DNA of 49,522 nucleotides from Rhodocyclaceae bacterium (GCA_030682175.1 JAUXOM010000120.1:1-49522), one strand, 5' to 3'. Shown: positions 36,312-45,925, counted from the stretch's first letter. Notes: generated by a model from the sequence alone, not told the origin. Numbers and translations: made by a program.

Positions 36312-36959
36312 TTAGTCCACCTTCGAGAAAAGCCAGGGTTGTTCGATTTGTCGCTTTGCCTCGAATGCGCGAATCTCATCGGCGTGGCGCAGGGTGAGGC
36401 CGATGTCGTCCCAGCCATTCAGCAGACATTCCTTGCGGAAGGGATCGACGTCGAAGGACAGTACCGTGCCGTCCGGTCGCACGACGGTCTGCGCGGCCAG
36501 ATCGATTTTCAACCGGTAGCCAGGCGTCACCGCGACTTGCGCGAACAGTTCATCCACCGCCGCGGTCGGCAGCCGAATCGGCAGCAGGCCGTTCTTGAAA
36601 CTGTTGTTGTAGAAGATATCGGCAAAACTGGTGCCGACCAGCGCCCGGAAACCGTAATCTTCCAATGCCCACGGCGCGTGCTCGCGCGACGAGCCGCAGC
36701 CGAAGTTGTCACGCGTCAGCAGAATCGACGCGCCCTGGTAGCGCGGCTGATTCAGGACAAAGTCGGCGTTGGTGGGACGGCGGCTGCAGTCCTGCCCCGG
36801 CTCGCCGCGATCGAGATAGCGCCATTCATCGAAGGCGTTGGGGCCGAAGCCGGCACGCTTGATCGACTTCAGGAACTGCTTGGGAATGATGGCGTCGGTA
36901 TCGACATTGGCGCGATCGAGCGGCGCCACCAAGCCATCGAACGGGGTGAATGCGCGCAT
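36312..36959 (-). CDS. leuD: 3-isopropylmalate dehydratase small subunit
   Basis: LeuD is the swivel domain of isopropylmalate isomerase, working with LeuC. 215 residues. [15 protein letters not shown] and IIPKQFLK are the family signatures. The stretch encoding RRPTNADFV (36759-36782) matches the dispersed 24-nt unit with one change, although these residues align with normal LeuD sequence. The ATG directly follows the stop of the entericidin-like gene. Confidence 0.97.
   Translation of the reverse strand: MRAFTPFDGLVAPLDRANVDTDAIIPKQFLKSIKRAGFGPNAFDEWRYLDRGEPGQDCSRRPTNADFVLNQPRYQGASILLTRDNFGCGSSREHAPWALEDYGFRALVGTSFADIFYNNSFKNGLLPIRLPTAAVDELFAQVAVTPGYRLKIDLAAQTVVRPDGTVLSFDVDPFRKECLLNGWDDIGLTLRHADEIRAFEAKRQIEQPWLFSKVD
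36759..36782 (+). repeat. 24-nt unit match within leuD
   Basis: AAAGTCGGCG (36759-36768) + TTGGTGGGACGGCG: one change from the parC-type terminal unit. It lies antisense to leuD and encodes residues (RRPTNADF) that align with normal LeuD residues, so no length change results. Confidence 0.5.
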
Positions 36960-37085
36960 CTACTTGGCAGCCTTCTTCTGGATCGCCTCGCCGCCCTTTT
37001 CGATGTCCTTGCCAAGGCCTTGCACGGTATTGCAACCGGCCAATACGAAGGCGGCAGCTGCAAGGATGAGCATCAGTATTTTCAT
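36960..37085 (-). CDS. Entericidin-like small lipoprotein
   Basis: 41 residues: MKILMLILAAAAFVLAGC is a signal peptide with lipobox LAGC (Cys18). The mature part is short, Gly/Lys-rich and amphipathic (NTVQGLGKDIEKGGEAIQKKAAK), as in entericidin A/B, toxin/antidote lipoproteins of the enterobacterial envelope. In betaproteobacteria such a gene often sits between leuC and leuD. The ATG is at 37085 and the stop abuts the leuD start. Its cellular role is unproven. Confidence 0.85.
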   Translation of the reverse strand: MKILMLILAAAAFVLAGCNTVQGLGKDIEKGGEAIQKKAAK

Positions 37086-37116
37086 GTTCGCCTCTGTTAA
37101 ATTTAGTCAAACTCGG

Positions 37117-38532
37117 TTAAACAAGCTCACGCACGTCGGAAAAGTGACCGGTAATGGCGGCCGCAGCCGCCATCGCCGGGCTGACGAGATGGGTGCGTCC
37201 GCCGGCCCCCTGGCGGCCCTCGAAATTACGGTTGGAGGTGGACGCGCAACGCTCGCCCGGCTCCAGTCGGTCGGCGTTCATGGCGAGACACATCGAGCAA
37301 CCGGGTTCGCGCCACTCGAAGCCCGCGGCCAGGAATATCTTGTCGAGACCTTCCGCCTCGGCCTGGCGCTTGACCAGCCCGGAACCGGGTACCACCAGCA
37401 CCCGCTTGACACTGGCCGCCTTGCCGCGCCCTTTGGTTGACGTGACCACGGCGGCAGCCTCGCGTAGATCCTCGATGCGGGAATTGGTGCAGGAACCGAT
37501 GAAGACCTGATCGACGCAAATATCCTTGATCGGGGTACGCGCCACCAGCCCCATGTATTGCAGCGCCCGGACGACTCCCTCACGCTTGACCGGATCGGCA
37601 AAATCTTCGGGCGCCGGCACGCTGCCGCCAACCGCCACGACCATCTCGGGCGAGGTACCCCAGGTCACCTGCGGCTGGAGCGTCGCCGCATCGAGTTCCA
37701 CCACCGTATCGAATGCCGCACCCGGATCGGAGACCAGCGTGCGCCAATAGCTCACGGCGCGCGTCCATTCCTCGCCGGTCGGCGCAAAGGCGCGTCCCTT
37801 GAGATAGTCGATCGTCGCGTCGTCGACCGCGACAAAACCGACCCGCGCGCCGGCCTCGATCGCCATGTTGCACACCGTCATGCGGCCTTCCAGCGACAAT
37901 GCGCGAATCGCGCTGCCGGCGAACTCCACCGCATGGCCGGTGCCGCCAGCCGTGCCGATCTTGCCGATGATGGCCAGCACGATGTCCTTCGCCGTCACGC
38001 CAGCGCCGACCTTTCCCTCGACCTTGATCTGCATCGCCTTCATCTTCTTTTGCAGCAGGCACTGGGTGGCGAGGACATGTTCGACTTCGGAAGTGCCGAT
38101 GCCATGCGCCAGGCAGGCGAAGGCGCCGTGCGTCGAGGTATGCGAATCGCCACAGACCACGGTCATGCCGGGAAGGATGGCGCCGTTCTCCGGGCCAATG
38201 ACATGGATGATGCCCTGGCGGGCATCCTTGAACGGGAAGAAGACCAGCGCCCCGACCTCGTGAATATTGGCATCGAGCGTCTCGACCTGCTGACGCGACA
38301 CCGGATCCTCGATGCCGCGCTCCCAGTGGTCGGTCGGCGTGTTGTGGTCGGCCGTCGCCACGATGGACGAGACGCGCCACGGCTTGCGCCCGGCGAGCTT
38401 CAACCCTTCGAAGGCCTGCGGACTGGTGACTTCATGCACCAGGTGGCGGTCGATATACAGAAGCGCCGTGCCGTCCGCTTCGGTGCGGACGACATGATTC
38501 TCCCAAAGCTTGTCGTAGAGCGTTTTTGGCAT
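37117..38532 (-). CDS. leuC: 3-isopropylmalate dehydratase large subunit
   Basis: LeuC carries the [4Fe-4S] cluster of isopropylmalate isomerase. The ATG at 38532 ([15 protein letters not shown]) gives 471 residues, the normal length; the frame extends 65 codons upstream without LeuC similarity. Cluster cysteines lie in IGSCTNSR and in [24 protein letters not shown]-like sequence is near 130. [10 protein letters not shown], a normal LeuC segment, is encoded by a near match to the dispersed unit. Confidence 0.98.
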   Translation of the reverse strand: MPKTLYDKLWENHVVRTEADGTALLYIDRHLVHEVTSPQAFEGLKLAGRKPWRVSSIVATADHNTPTDHWERGIEDPVSRQQVETLDANIHEVGALVFFPFKDARQGIIHVIGPENGAILPGMTVVCGDSHTSTHGAFACLAHGIGTSEVEHVLATQCLLQKKMKAMQIKVEGKVGAGVTAKDIVLAIIGKIGTAGGTGHAVEFAGSAIRALSLEGRMTVCNMAIEAGARVGFVAVDDATIDYLKGRAFAPTGEEWTRAVSYWRTLVSDPGAAFDTVVELDAATLQPQVTWGTSPEMVVAVGGSVPAPEDFADPVKREGVVRALQYMGLVARTPIKDICVDQVFIGSCTNSRIEDLREAAAVVTSTKGRGKAASVKRVLVVPGSGLVKRQAEAEGLDKIFLAAGFEWREPGCSMCLAMNADRLEPGERCASTSNRNFEGRQGAGGRTHLVSPAMAAAAAITGHFSDVRELV

Positions 38533-38560
38533 GGCCAGGATTCCTGCGGGAAGTCGGAAA

Positions 38561-39328
38561 TTATCGCACAGGCCGATAGTAGTTGAGCGCCTCCGGCAGC
38601 CAGCGCTCCAGCTCATTGATGCGCGTCGCATCCGCCGGGTGGGTGGAAAGGAATTCCGGCGGCTTCGACTTGCCCTTGCCCGCCGCGGCCATGCGTTGCC
38701 ACAGACCGATGGCGGCACGTGGATCATAGCCTGCCTTGGCCATGTAGATCAGCCCCATGCGATCAGCCTCTGACTCGTGCAGACGCGAATAGGGCAGCAG
38801 ATAACCGACGGCAGCACCGGCGCCCAGCAGCCCGACATACAGGTCGCGATTCGGTGAATCCTGGGTAGCCACGACCGTGGCGACCGACAGTCCGGTGACC
38901 AGGAGTTCCTGGCTCAGGCGCTCACCGCCATGACGGGCAATCGCATGCGCCACTTCGTGGCCGATCACGGCTGCCAGTCCGGCATCGTCCTGCGCTATCG
39001 GCAACAGGCCGGTGTAGACCGCCACCTTGCCACCCGGCAGACAGAAGGCGTTGATCGTCTTGTCGTTATCGATGAGTTTGAATTCCCATTGGTAATCGCT
39101 GCGCCCGGTGGCTGCGGCAATGCGCATGCCAATGCGCTGCAGGCGTGCATTCGCCGCCGCGTCGTGACTCAATTTTTCCTTTTCGAGAATTTCCTGGAAG
39201 CTGGCCAGTCCCATGCGGGTTTCCTGCTGTTCGGAAATCACCTGCAACTGGCTGCGGCCGGTCAATGGCACGTTCTGGCAACCCGCCAGGAAAGCCGCCA
39301 AGAGCATCAAAACTAATGCATTTTTCAT
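38561..39328 (-). CDS. M48 family metallopeptidase, outer-membrane lipoprotein (LoiP/YcaL-like)
   Basis: 255 residues. Signal peptide with lipobox LAGC (Cys17), so it is probably anchored in the outer membrane facing the periplasm. The zinc motif is HEVAH (His124, His128) and the third ligand is in [21 protein letters not shown] near the C-terminus is typical of M48 proteases that degrade damaged envelope proteins. The start overlaps the MFS gene by 4 nt. Confidence 0.93.
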   Translation of the reverse strand: MKNALVLMLLAAFLAGCQNVPLTGRSQLQVISEQQETRMGLASFQEILEKEKLSHDAAANARLQRIGMRIAAATGRSDYQWEFKLIDNDKTINAFCLPGGKVAVYTGLLPIAQDDAGLAAVIGHEVAHAIARHGGERLSQELLVTGLSVATVVATQDSPNRDLYVGLLGAGAAVGYLLPYSRLHESEADRMGLIYMAKAGYDPRAAIGLWQRMAAAGKGKSKPPEFLSTHPADATRINELERWLPEALNYYRPVR

Positions 39329-40527
39329 GATTTACCTCGATGTGAAATAACCGATTCCGATGACAGGCCACGCCAGATCAGCACCCAGCCACACGCGGAA
39401 AACAGGGCAGCCAGCGTGAAGGTGATCCCCGGCCCCAGACTACCCCAGGCTGCACCACTGATCAATCCGCCGACCATGCCGCCGGCACCGAACGAAATGC
39501 TGCCGTAAATACCCTGAATGCGTGCCTGCTGCTGTGAGACAAACCAGCGCGTCAGCACCGCCATGGCCGCCGCATGGTAGGCACCAAAGGTCGCGCCGTG
39601 CAAGACCTGGGCGATCAGCAACAGTAGCGGCGAATCGGCACCCCAGCCAATCAGGAGGAAACGCAATACGGCCAGCGCAAAGCTCGCCAGCAGTATCTGG
39701 CGCAACGACACCCAGCGTAACAGGCGTGGCATGGCCATGAATACACCAATCTCGGCCAGCACACCCAGCGACCAGAACAGGCCGATCGCCAGCTTGTCGT
39801 AGCCATGGTTATCCAGATGGACCGAGTAAAAGACGTAGAGCGGACCATGGGCCACCGACATGAAAAAGCACGCCGCCAGCAAGGCCACGACGGCGGGCCG
39901 CTTGAGCAGGCCACCCAGCGGTGGCGCCGTCCCGTCAGCGCCGACTTTTGCATCCGGCAGGGTCATGGCGGTCGCCAGCACGCTCGCCAGAATGGCCAGG
40001 ATCGCCCAGAGCAACGCGGCAATCGGCAGGTAATCGAGCAGCGCGCCGATAGCCATGACACTGACGATGAAACCGACCGAGCCCCACAGGCGGACGCGTC
40101 CGTAACGGTCGGGGTGTTCCGCCAGGCGATCGAGGGTCATGGCCTCGACCAGCGGCAAGGCGGCGCTCCAGAAAAACCAGACCAGCGCCATTGCCACCAG
40201 CATGCCATGGTAATCCCGGGTGAAAAAGAAGCCGGCGAAACCCAGCGCGGAAAACAGGGCGGCCATGCGGACAATCGCGACACGGTGGCCCAGGTAGTCG
40301 GCCAGCCAGCCCCACAGGTTGGGCGCCACCATGCGCATCACCTGCGGCACCGACATCATCACCCCCATCTCCCAGGCGGAGAGGCCGACATCATTGAGAT
40401 ACAGGGTGAAAAACGGCGCAAAGGCGCCGACGAAAGCGAAGTAGAAAAAGTACCAGGCAGCCAGGCGGCCCAATGGGCTGAACCCCAAGGGGCTGAAACC
40501 CGAAGGGCTTTGAGGGGAAACCGACAT
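39325..40527 (-). CDS. MFS transporter, MFS_1-like / HcaT-type
   Basis: 400 residues with about 12 hydrophobic helices. It resembles the HcaT/phenylpropionate and nucleoside-permease-like MFS group (AWYFFYFAFVGAFAPFFTLYL; WGWLADYLGHR after TM2; RLWGSVGFI before TM5). In the central cytoplasmic loop KVGADGTA is encoded by a 24-nt unit (39925-39948). The N-terminus has a short repeat SPSGFSPLGFSPLG. The substrate is unknown. Confidence 0.88.
   Translation of the reverse strand: MSVSPQSPSGFSPLGFSPLGRLAAWYFFYFAFVGAFAPFFTLYLNDVGLSAWEMGVMMSVPQVMRMVAPNLWGWLADYLGHRVAIVRMAALFSALGFAGFFFTRDYHGMLVAMALVWFFWSAALPLVEAMTLDRLAEHPDRYGRVRLWGSVGFIVSVMAIGALLDYLPIAALLWAILAILASVLATAMTLPDAKVGADGTAPPLGGLLKRPAVVALLAACFFMSVAHGPLYVFYSVHLDNHGYDKLAIGLFWSLGVLAEIGVFMAMPRLLRWVSLRQILLASFALAVLRFLLIGWGADSPLLLLIAQVLHGATFGAYHAAAMAVLTRWFVSQQQARIQGIYGSISFGAGGMVGGLISGAAWGSLGPGITFTLAALFSACGWVLIWRGLSSESVISHRGKS
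39925..39948 (-). repeat. Stand-alone 24-nt unit in the MFS gene
   Basis: On the coding strand AAAGTCGGCG (39948-39939) followed by CTGACGGGACGGCG: one change from the commonest form. It is translated as KVGADGTA in the central loop, a tolerant position. Confidence 0.75.
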
Positions 40528-40590
40528 GTGACGCCCAGGCAGGTGAAGATCAGCCGGACGCTGCGGCCCCCGGAAAGACGCTATGAATGA

Positions 40591-40854
40591 TCAGACGCAA
40601 TGCTTCTGGCCGATCCGGAAAACCAGCAACAATTGATAAATCTCGTCCTTCAGCTTGACGCGCATCTTCTTCATGTCCTCGAGCGTGAAGTCGGCCACGG
40701 GCATGTCATGCACCTCAAGATCCTCGACCTTGCCGGTCAGTCGGTCGTGACGGGTACACATTGCGGCAAAACGGCCACTCTCCGCCTTGAGAGTGTCGAT
40801 CGCATCGCGCATCTCAGGAAATTCGCTATAAAGGTCGTGGTGATCAACGTGCAT
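40591..40854 (-). CDS. DUF465 / YdcH family protein
   Basis: 87 residues, all helical and charged (EFPEMRDAIDTLKAESGRFAAMCTRHDRLTGKVEDLE...LKDEIYQLL). The pattern FxxLxxxHxxLxxKI...LKKxRLxLKDEI is that of DUF465 (YdcH), small proteins that probably form helical hairpins and whose function is unknown. It lies between aroC and the MFS gene. Confidence 0.88.
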   Translation of the reverse strand: MHVDHHDLYSEFPEMRDAIDTLKAESGRFAAMCTRHDRLTGKVEDLEVHDMPVADFTLEDMKKMRVKLKDEIYQLLLVFRIGQKHCV

Positions 40855-40904
40855 GTTTCTCTCCCAAGTTTGGCATGCTATTGGATATGGTTAGATGAAT
40901 CTTA

Positions 40905-42014
40905 TCAGGCAGGACCGGACGGCTTGGCCGGGATGGCCGGGGTCGGGCAGCGGACGTCGGCGCACTGCGCCCGATACAGCAGGGCCGCATCCATCAGCAC
41001 CAGCGCCAGCATCGCTTCGGCAATCGGCGTGGCGCGGATGCCGACGCAGGGATCGTGGCGACCATGGGTCTCCACCGTGGTTGGCTGGCCAGCCAGGTCG
41101 ATCGAACGGCGTGGCAGGCGAATGCTCGAGGTCGGCTTGATGGCGATGCTGACGGTGACATCCTGCCCCGAGGAAATGCCCCCGAGAATGCCCCCGGCAT
41201 GATTGCTCAAGAAACCCCGCGGCGTCAGTTCGTCGCCATGTTCGCTGCCGCGCTGGGCGACGGCAGCGAAACCGGCGCCGATCTCGACACCCTTGACGGC
41301 GTTGATGCCCATCATGGCATAGGCGATCTGGGCATCGAGCCGGCCATAGACGGGATCGCCCCAGCCCGGCGGGACATTGGTCGCCGCCACTTCGATGCGC
41401 GCGCCCACCGAGTCGCCATCCTTGCGCAACTGGTCCATGTAGGCTTCCAGTTCGGGCACGATGGCGGCATTGGGCACGAAGAACGGATTGCTTTCTATCA
41501 CCGACGCGTCGACGAAGGGGATGACGATCGGGCCCAGTTCGCTCATCCAGCCACGTACGCTAATGTTGTAACGCTGGTGCAACCACTTGCGGGCGATGGC
41601 GCCAGCGGCGACGCGCACGGCTGTTTCGCGCGCCGAGGAGCGCCCACCGCCGCGATAGTCGCGGATGCCGAATTTTTGCCAGTAGGTGTAATCGGCGTGG
41701 CCCGGCCGGAAACTCTGGGCGATGTTGCCGTAATCCTTGCTGCGCTGATCGATGTTGCGGATCAGCAGGGCAATCGGCGTGCCGGTGGTCTTGCCCTCGA
41801 ACACGCCGGAGAGGATCTCCACCTTGTCGTCCTCGCGCCGTTGGGTCACATGGCGCGAAGTACCCGGTTTGCGGCGGTCAAGCTCGCTCTGGATGTCAGC
41901 CTCACACAAATCAAGGCCAGGTGGACAGCCATCGACCACGCAGCCGATGGCCGGACCATGCGACTCGCCGAATGAGGTCACGCTGAACAACGTGCCAATG
42001 GTGTTACCGGACAT
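40905..42014 (-). CDS. aroC: Chorismate synthase
   Basis: AroC makes chorismate from EPSP using reduced FMN, the last step of the shikimate pathway. 369 residues. The start [24 protein letters not shown] is the family signature; [30 protein letters not shown] and the C-terminal [22 protein letters not shown] are also conserved. Its product feeds trpF/B/A encoded elsewhere in the window. Confidence 0.98.
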   Translation of the reverse strand: MSGNTIGTLFSVTSFGESHGPAIGCVVDGCPPGLDLCEADIQSELDRRKPGTSRHVTQRREDDKVEILSGVFEGKTTGTPIALLIRNIDQRSKDYGNIAQSFRPGHADYTYWQKFGIRDYRGGGRSSARETAVRVAAGAIARKWLHQRYNISVRGWMSELGPIVIPFVDASVIESNPFFVPNAAIVPELEAYMDQLRKDGDSVGARIEVAATNVPPGWGDPVYGRLDAQIAYAMMGINAVKGVEIGAGFAAVAQRGSEHGDELTPRGFLSNHAGGILGGISSGQDVTVSIAIKPTSSIRLPRRSIDLAGQPTTVETHGRHDPCVGIRATPIAEAMLALVLMDAALLYRAQCADVRCPTPAIPAKPSGPA

Positions 42015-42131
42015 CAGGGATCAGGAAACTGGTGAGGATGAATGGAGTCTATCACGGCGACTTTGCTCTGGTGGTTGTCGTACCCGCCAGGGAATTTCGC
42101 ACGGAAACTGCTAACAGGACATGCCTGGCTG

Positions 42132-42458
42132 CTAGCCGCATTTAAGAAATTTTCGCTTATCGGGGCGTCCCAGCCATTCATCCGCATCCGCTGGCGGATC
42201 CTTGCGCTCGATGATGGGCGGCCATTGCTTGGCCAGCTTGGCATTCAGGGCAAGCATGTCCTGCTGATCCTCCGGCACATCCTCTTCGGCAAAAATCGCC
42301 TCGGCCGGACATTCGGGGACGCACAGCGTGCAGTCGATGCACTCGTCGGGATCGATGACCAGAAACTCCGGCCCCTCGCGGAAACAGTCGACCGGACAGA
42401 CATCCACGCAATCGGTGTATTTGCACTTGATGCAGTTTTCCGTCACCACATAAGTCAT
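42132..42458 (-). CDS. fdxA: Ferredoxin FdxA (7Fe type)
   Basis: 108 residues. The N-terminal half has [18 protein letters not shown] and the second cluster motif [12 protein letters not shown], the arrangement of [3Fe-4S]/[4Fe-4S] ferredoxins of the FdxA group. The C-terminal extension ending in [16 protein letters not shown] is usual for these proteins. A soluble electron carrier with unknown partners. Genes on both sides are separated by 60-120 nt that hold no gene. Confidence 0.95.
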   Translation of the reverse strand: MTYVVTENCIKCKYTDCVDVCPVDCFREGPEFLVIDPDECIDCTLCVPECPAEAIFAEEDVPEDQQDMLALNAKLAKQWPPIIERKDPPADADEWLGRPDKRKFLKCG

Positions 42459-42523
42459 CGCATCACCCTCCGTATCATCTTCGCCCAGAGCAGACTGGTC
42501 TGCCGGTATTCAGCTGCAGTGCC

Positions 42524-43849
42524 TCACTTCTTGTCGACATAGGGATTCTTGGAAACCTTGAACTGGATGCGTAGCGGCGTGCCTTGCAGCTTGAAGGTCT
42601 CGACGAACACATGCTCGAGGTAGCGCACATAAGCGGATGGTACGTGTTCGAGTGCGTTGCCGTGGATAATGACAAGCGGCGGGTTGCTGCCACCCTGATG
42701 AGCATAGCGCAATTTTGGCCGGACGTTGCCATGGCGCGGCGGCGCCTGCTTTTGCACGGCATCGAGCAGCACACGGGTGAGTTTGGGCGTGGTCAACTTG
42801 GCCATCGCGGCAGCGTAGGCGCGGTCGACTGATTGCAGCACACCAGCCACGCCCTGCCCTTTCAATGCGGAGATGTAATGGACGCGCGCGAAACCAAGAA
42901 AGTTGAGCTTGCGGGCTATGTCCAGTTTGACCTGATCGCGACGGTATTGGTCGATGGCGTCCCATTTATTTACCGCCAGCACCATGGCGCGACCGGCTTC
43001 GATGCAGAAGCCGGCGATATGCGCATCCTGATCGGAAATGTCCTGGCTGGCATCGACCATCAACACGACGACGTTGGCGGCCTCGATGGCCCGCAGGGTC
43101 TTGACCACCGAAAATTTCTCGATGGTTTCGAAGACGCGCCCCTTGCGCCGCAGGCCGGCGGTGTCAATCAGCGTATAGCTCTTGCCGTTCCGCTCGAAAG
43201 GCGTGGCAATGGCGTCGCGCGTGGTACCCGGCATGTCGAAGGCGATCATGCGTTCTTCGCCGAGCAGGGTATTGATGAGCGTGCTCTTGCCGACGTTGGG
43301 GCGGCCGGCGATGGCGACGCGCGGACCGCTGGCATCGTCTTCCGCGGCTGGCTCGGGGGGGAAATCCGCCAGCGCCAGTTCCAGCAGTTCACGCACGCCC
43401 TCCCCATGGGCCGACGAGACGACGCGTGGCTCGCCGCAGCCGAGTTCATGGAATTCGGCGGCCACCACATCGCGGTTCATGCCCTCGGCCTTGTTGACGA
43501 CGAGATGCAGGGGCCGCCCGCTCTTGCGCAGTCGTTCGGCGATCACCTTGTCCTGCGGGGTAAGGCCTGCGCGGCAGTCGACCAGGAACAGCAAAACATC
43601 GGCCTCGGCAATCGCCGCCTCGGCCTGGAGCGCCATTTCATGGACGATGCCGTCCTTCGCCTGCGGCTCGAAGCCGCCGGTGTCGACAACCAGAAACGGG
43701 CGGTCGCCAAGCCGGCCATGGCCGTAATTGCGGTCGCGCGTCAAACCGGGCTGGTCCGCCACCAGCGCGTCACGCGTCTTGGTCAGACGATTGAACAGCG
43801 TGGATTTGCCGACGTTGGGACGGCCAACCAGGGTCAAAGTAGGTAGCAT
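42524..43849 (-). CDS. der: Ribosome biogenesis GTPase Der (EngA)
   Basis: Der is a tandem GTPase needed for 50S assembly. 441 residues. The first G domain has GRPNVGKST (9-17) and DTGG; its G4 motif reads NKAE rather than NKAD. The second G domain has GRPNVGKST near 182-190, DTAG and NKWD. A C-terminal KH-like domain ([20 protein letters not shown]) follows. The ATG follows the bamB stop without a gap. Confidence 0.98.
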   Translation of the reverse strand: MLPTLTLVGRPNVGKSTLFNRLTKTRDALVADQPGLTRDRNYGHGRLGDRPFLVVDTGGFEPQAKDGIVHEMALQAEAAIAEADVLLFLVDCRAGLTPQDKVIAERLRKSGRPLHLVVNKAEGMNRDVVAAEFHELGCGEPRVVSSAHGEGVRELLELALADFPPEPAAEDDASGPRVAIAGRPNVGKSTLINTLLGEERMIAFDMPGTTRDAIATPFERNGKSYTLIDTAGLRRKGRVFETIEKFSVVKTLRAIEAANVVVLMVDASQDISDQDAHIAGFCIEAGRAMVLAVNKWDAIDQYRRDQVKLDIARKLNFLGFARVHYISALKGQGVAGVLQSVDRAYAAAMAKLTTPKLTRVLLDAVQKQAPPRHGNVRPKLRYAHQGGSNPPLVIIHGNALEHVPSAYVRYLEHVFVETFKLQGTPLRIQFKVSKNPYVDKK

Positions 43850-45163
43850 TTATTTTATGGCCAGCGCATGTACGGCGCCATTTTTCGTCTGCACGACGAA
43901 GCTGTCGTCCGCGCTGCCCAAGCGCCGGGGCGCGGCGGAGATCGCCGAACCATCGGTGGTGAGCCGCGCGGCAAAGGCGCCGTCTTCCGCGGACAGCAGG
44001 TGCACCACGCCCTGAAAGTCGGCGATGGCGACATGGCGACCAACGGCCAGAGGCCGTGACACCGCGCGCATCGTCAGCTTGTCCTGCTTCCAGAGGCTTG
44101 CGCCGCTATTGCGGTCGAAAGCGTGCACCGCGCCCTTCTCGTCGGTGACGAAGAGGGCCCGATTGCCGATGTCGAGGCCATTGATGGAAGAAACATCGCG
44201 CGCCCATTGCAGATTGCCATTGCTCGTGTCAAAACAGGCGGCCCGTCCCTGATAGGCGACGGCGCAAACGCTGCGTCCGGCTACGACAGGATCACTCGCA
44301 ACATCGGCAATCCGTTCCAGTTCGGTGACGCCGCGCGGCAGGGCAACAGTGCCCTCCCATAGCGCCGCCCCGTTGCTGAGGGCCACGGCGACCAGCTTGC
44401 CGCCGGGAAAGCCGGCATACAGCGCATTGTCGGCCAGCGTCACCCCGACCGGGGAACGCAGGGCCAGCGCGGGCGTGCTGCGTTGATAGACCCAACGCCG
44501 CTTGCCATCGGCCACTTCAAAACCAAAGATGCGCGCGTCACCGCTTCTGACGGCGACGAGATCGCCAGCGACTGCGGGAGCGGCGAGAATCTCGGAACTC
44601 ACCCGCGCCCGCCAGGCCGGGCGGCCATCCGCCGCATGAAATGCCAGCACCTCGCCTTTGGCTGTGCCGACAACCACCAGCTTGTCGCTGGCGCCGACGC
44701 CACCCGAGATCGCCTGACCGGCGTTGCTGCGCCAGACCTGGCGACCGTCATCGAAGCGCGCCAGCGTGCCATCCTTGGCCGCGGCAAAGACACTGCCGCC
44801 AACCACGGCAGGCGTAAATACAAACTCGCCGGCATTGCCGACGCCGGCCTGCCAGAGCTTGGTCAATTCGGCGCTGGGCTTGATGGCAACCAGTTCGGCA
44901 GGCTTGACCTTCGGGGCGGACGAAGAAAAGGGGTTGAGCTTGTCTACGGTGGAACTGATCGTCGAGCAACCGCTAGCGCCCAGCAACGCGGAAAGAGTCA
45001 GCATAAAAACCCAGCGTTTGCGCAGGGCCGTCCCAAGCAAACGCGGCACGCGGCGCCAGCCGCAATCCGCTCCACTGCCAAGAGAAGAGCCCCGTAACAA
45101 ACGAGCGCAGCGAACCGTTAAGAACCCCCCGCGAGGGGGGCTAAGGGGGGCGGGTGTTTTCAC
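43850..45163 (-). CDS. bamB: Outer-membrane assembly lipoprotein BamB, start uncertain because of a repeat element
   Basis: BamB is a beta-propeller lipoprotein of the BAM complex. PQQ-like propeller repeats (GTLARFDDGRQVWRSNAGQ, GKRRWVYQRSTPALALRSPVGV, ...) fill the mature part. The lipobox LLGASGC fixes the signal peptide. Three starts are possible: the GTG at 45163, coupled to yfgM (GTGA), which puts 53 repeat-encoded residues before the signal peptide; a non-ATG codon near LRKRWVF; or the ATG at 45004, which leaves a signal peptide of only 12 residues without its basic end. The hairpin element at 45014-45158 has evidently replaced or displaced the original 5' end. Confidence 0.93.
   Translation of the reverse strand: MKTPAPLSPPRGGFLTVRCARLLRGSSLGSGADCGWRRVPRLLGTALRKRWVFMLTLSALLGASGCSTISSTVDKLNPFSSSAPKVKPAELVAIKPSAELTKLWQAGVGNAGEFVFTPAVVGGSVFAAAKDGTLARFDDGRQVWRSNAGQAISGGVGASDKLVVVGTAKGEVLAFHAADGRPAWRARVSSEILAAPAVAGDLVAVRSGDARIFGFEVADGKRRWVYQRSTPALALRSPVGVTLADNALYAGFPGGKLVAVALSNGAALWEGTVALPRGVTELERIADVASDPVVAGRSVCAVAYQGRAACFDTSNGNLQWARDVSSINGLDIGNRALFVTDEKGAVHAFDRNSGASLWKQDKLTMRAVSRPLAVGRHVAIADFQGVVHLLSAEDGAFAARLTTDGSAISAAPRRLGSADDSFVVQTKNGAVHALAIK
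45014..45158 (+). repeat. Hairpin element copy at the bamB 5' end
   Basis: GCGTTTGC (45014-45021), loop GCAGGGCCGTCCCAA (45022-45036), GCAAACGC (45037-45044): a perfect 8-bp stem. The spacer shared with the rplI copy follows, then CCCCCC-gcga-GGGGGG (45125-45140) and a G-rich tail running to the yfgM stop. In the bamB mRNA the arm nearest the gene, GCAAACGC, encodes part of the basic end of the signal peptide (RKR). Confidence 0.9.
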
Positions 45164-45807
45164 GCCGCGCCTCCAGCATCCCGCTTGGTTTCCAGAATCT
45201 CACGGTAAGGAGAGCCTGAACCGGCTTCAGCCGGCAGCAATTTGATCGCCTCGTCGTAAGCGGTGCGCGCTTCGGCGGCCTTGCCCTGCGCCGCCAGGAT
45301 ATCGCCCTGCACTTCCAGGAAACGAGGCTTGAAAGTCGGCGCTGGCGGGACGGCGAGTCGCTGCAGCGCTGCGTCATAGGACTTGTCCTCGGCCAGCACG
45401 ATGGCCTGGCGCAGGCGCGCCAGATCGCGCAGCGCGGGATCCTTGGCATTATCGGCAGCCCAGCCAAACTGGGCCTGGGCAGATTTGAGGTCGCCCGCGT
45501 CAACCAGCACCTTGCCCGACAGCATGGCTGCCATGCCCGCGTAGGCAGTTCTTGAGTGCTTGTCGATCAGTTCGCCTGCCAGCAGGCGTACGCGCTTGGC
45601 ATCCTGTTGCACCAGCGAGCGCTGCAGCTCGCCATACAGTTGCGAGGCCTGCGCGGACTGCGTGCGGTCCCACCACTGCCAGCCCTGCCAGCCGACCACG
45701 CCGACGGAGAGTGCCACGATCACCGCTGAAATCAGCGCGCCGTGCACTTTCCACCAGGTCTTGAGCTCTTCGAGTTGTTCCTGTTCTTCGAGATCGTAGG
45801 TTGCCAT
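45160..45807 (-). CDS. yfgM: YfgM family TPR-like membrane protein
   Basis: YfgM is an inner-membrane protein linked to the SecYEG/PpiD periplasmic chaperone network. The ATG at 45807 (MATYDLEEQEQLEELKTWWK) gives 215 residues. One membrane helix (ALISAVIVALSVGVVGWQGWQWW) precedes a TPR-like helical region (AYAGMAAMLSGKVLVDAGDLKSAQAQFGWA). LAVPPAPTFK is encoded by a stand-alone unit at 45332-45355. The ribosome-binding site GGAGGA (45819-45814) lies in one arm of a hairpin element. Confidence 0.93.
   Translation of the reverse strand: MATYDLEEQEQLEELKTWWKVHGALISAVIVALSVGVVGWQGWQWWDRTQSAQASQLYGELQRSLVQQDAKRVRLLAGELIDKHSRTAYAGMAAMLSGKVLVDAGDLKSAQAQFGWAADNAKDPALRDLARLRQAIVLAEDKSYDAALQRLAVPPAPTFKPRFLEVQGDILAAQGKAAEARTAYDEAIKLLPAEAGSGSPYREILETKRDAGGAA
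45332..45355 (+). repeat. Stand-alone 24-nt unit in yfgM
   Basis: AAAGTCGGCG (45332-45341) + CTGGCGGGACGGCG: the commonest form, antisense to yfgM. Translated as AVPPAPTF between two TPR helices. Confidence 0.8.
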
Positions 45808-45811
45808 CACA

Positions 45812-45920
45812 GTTCCTCCGCAGGACCGTTCCAAGGAGGAACAGCCAAAACATGGAGCGGGCTAGGCCCGCAAATAATCGTCATCCCCTTGCTCGGGAAG
45901 GGGGATGGGGGGGTGGGGAT
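45812..45920 (+). repeat. Hairpin element copy between hisS and yfgM, overlapping the yfgM ribosome-binding site
   Basis: GTTCCTCC (45812-45819), loop GCAGGACCGTTCCAA (45820-45834), GGAGGAAC (45835-45842): a perfect 8-bp stem. The loop differs from the others at two paired positions (GGG/CCC becomes GGA/TCC). The body has GAGCGGGCtaGGCCCGC and a second hairpin ATCCCCTT-gctcggg-AAGGGGGAT. The mRNA copy of the left arm is the GGAGGAAC Shine-Dalgarno sequence 4 nt before the yfgM ATG. Confidence 0.9.
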
Positions 45921-45925
45921 CATAA

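Noticed and set aside
38533-38727. N-terminal extension of LeuC (65 codons)
   Set aside because: Arg/Ser-rich, without LeuC similarity, and overlapping the M48 gene; the ATG at 38532 gives the normal length.
44015-44038. bamB match to the 24-nt unit
   Set aside because: Only the first 10-16 bases agree, and they encode the normal BamB segment IADF; listed only as a 10-mer occurrence.
45880-45920. Poly-G tract as vector or assembly artefact
   Set aside because: Equivalent C-run/G-run hairpins end the other copies with different sequences, so it belongs to the element.
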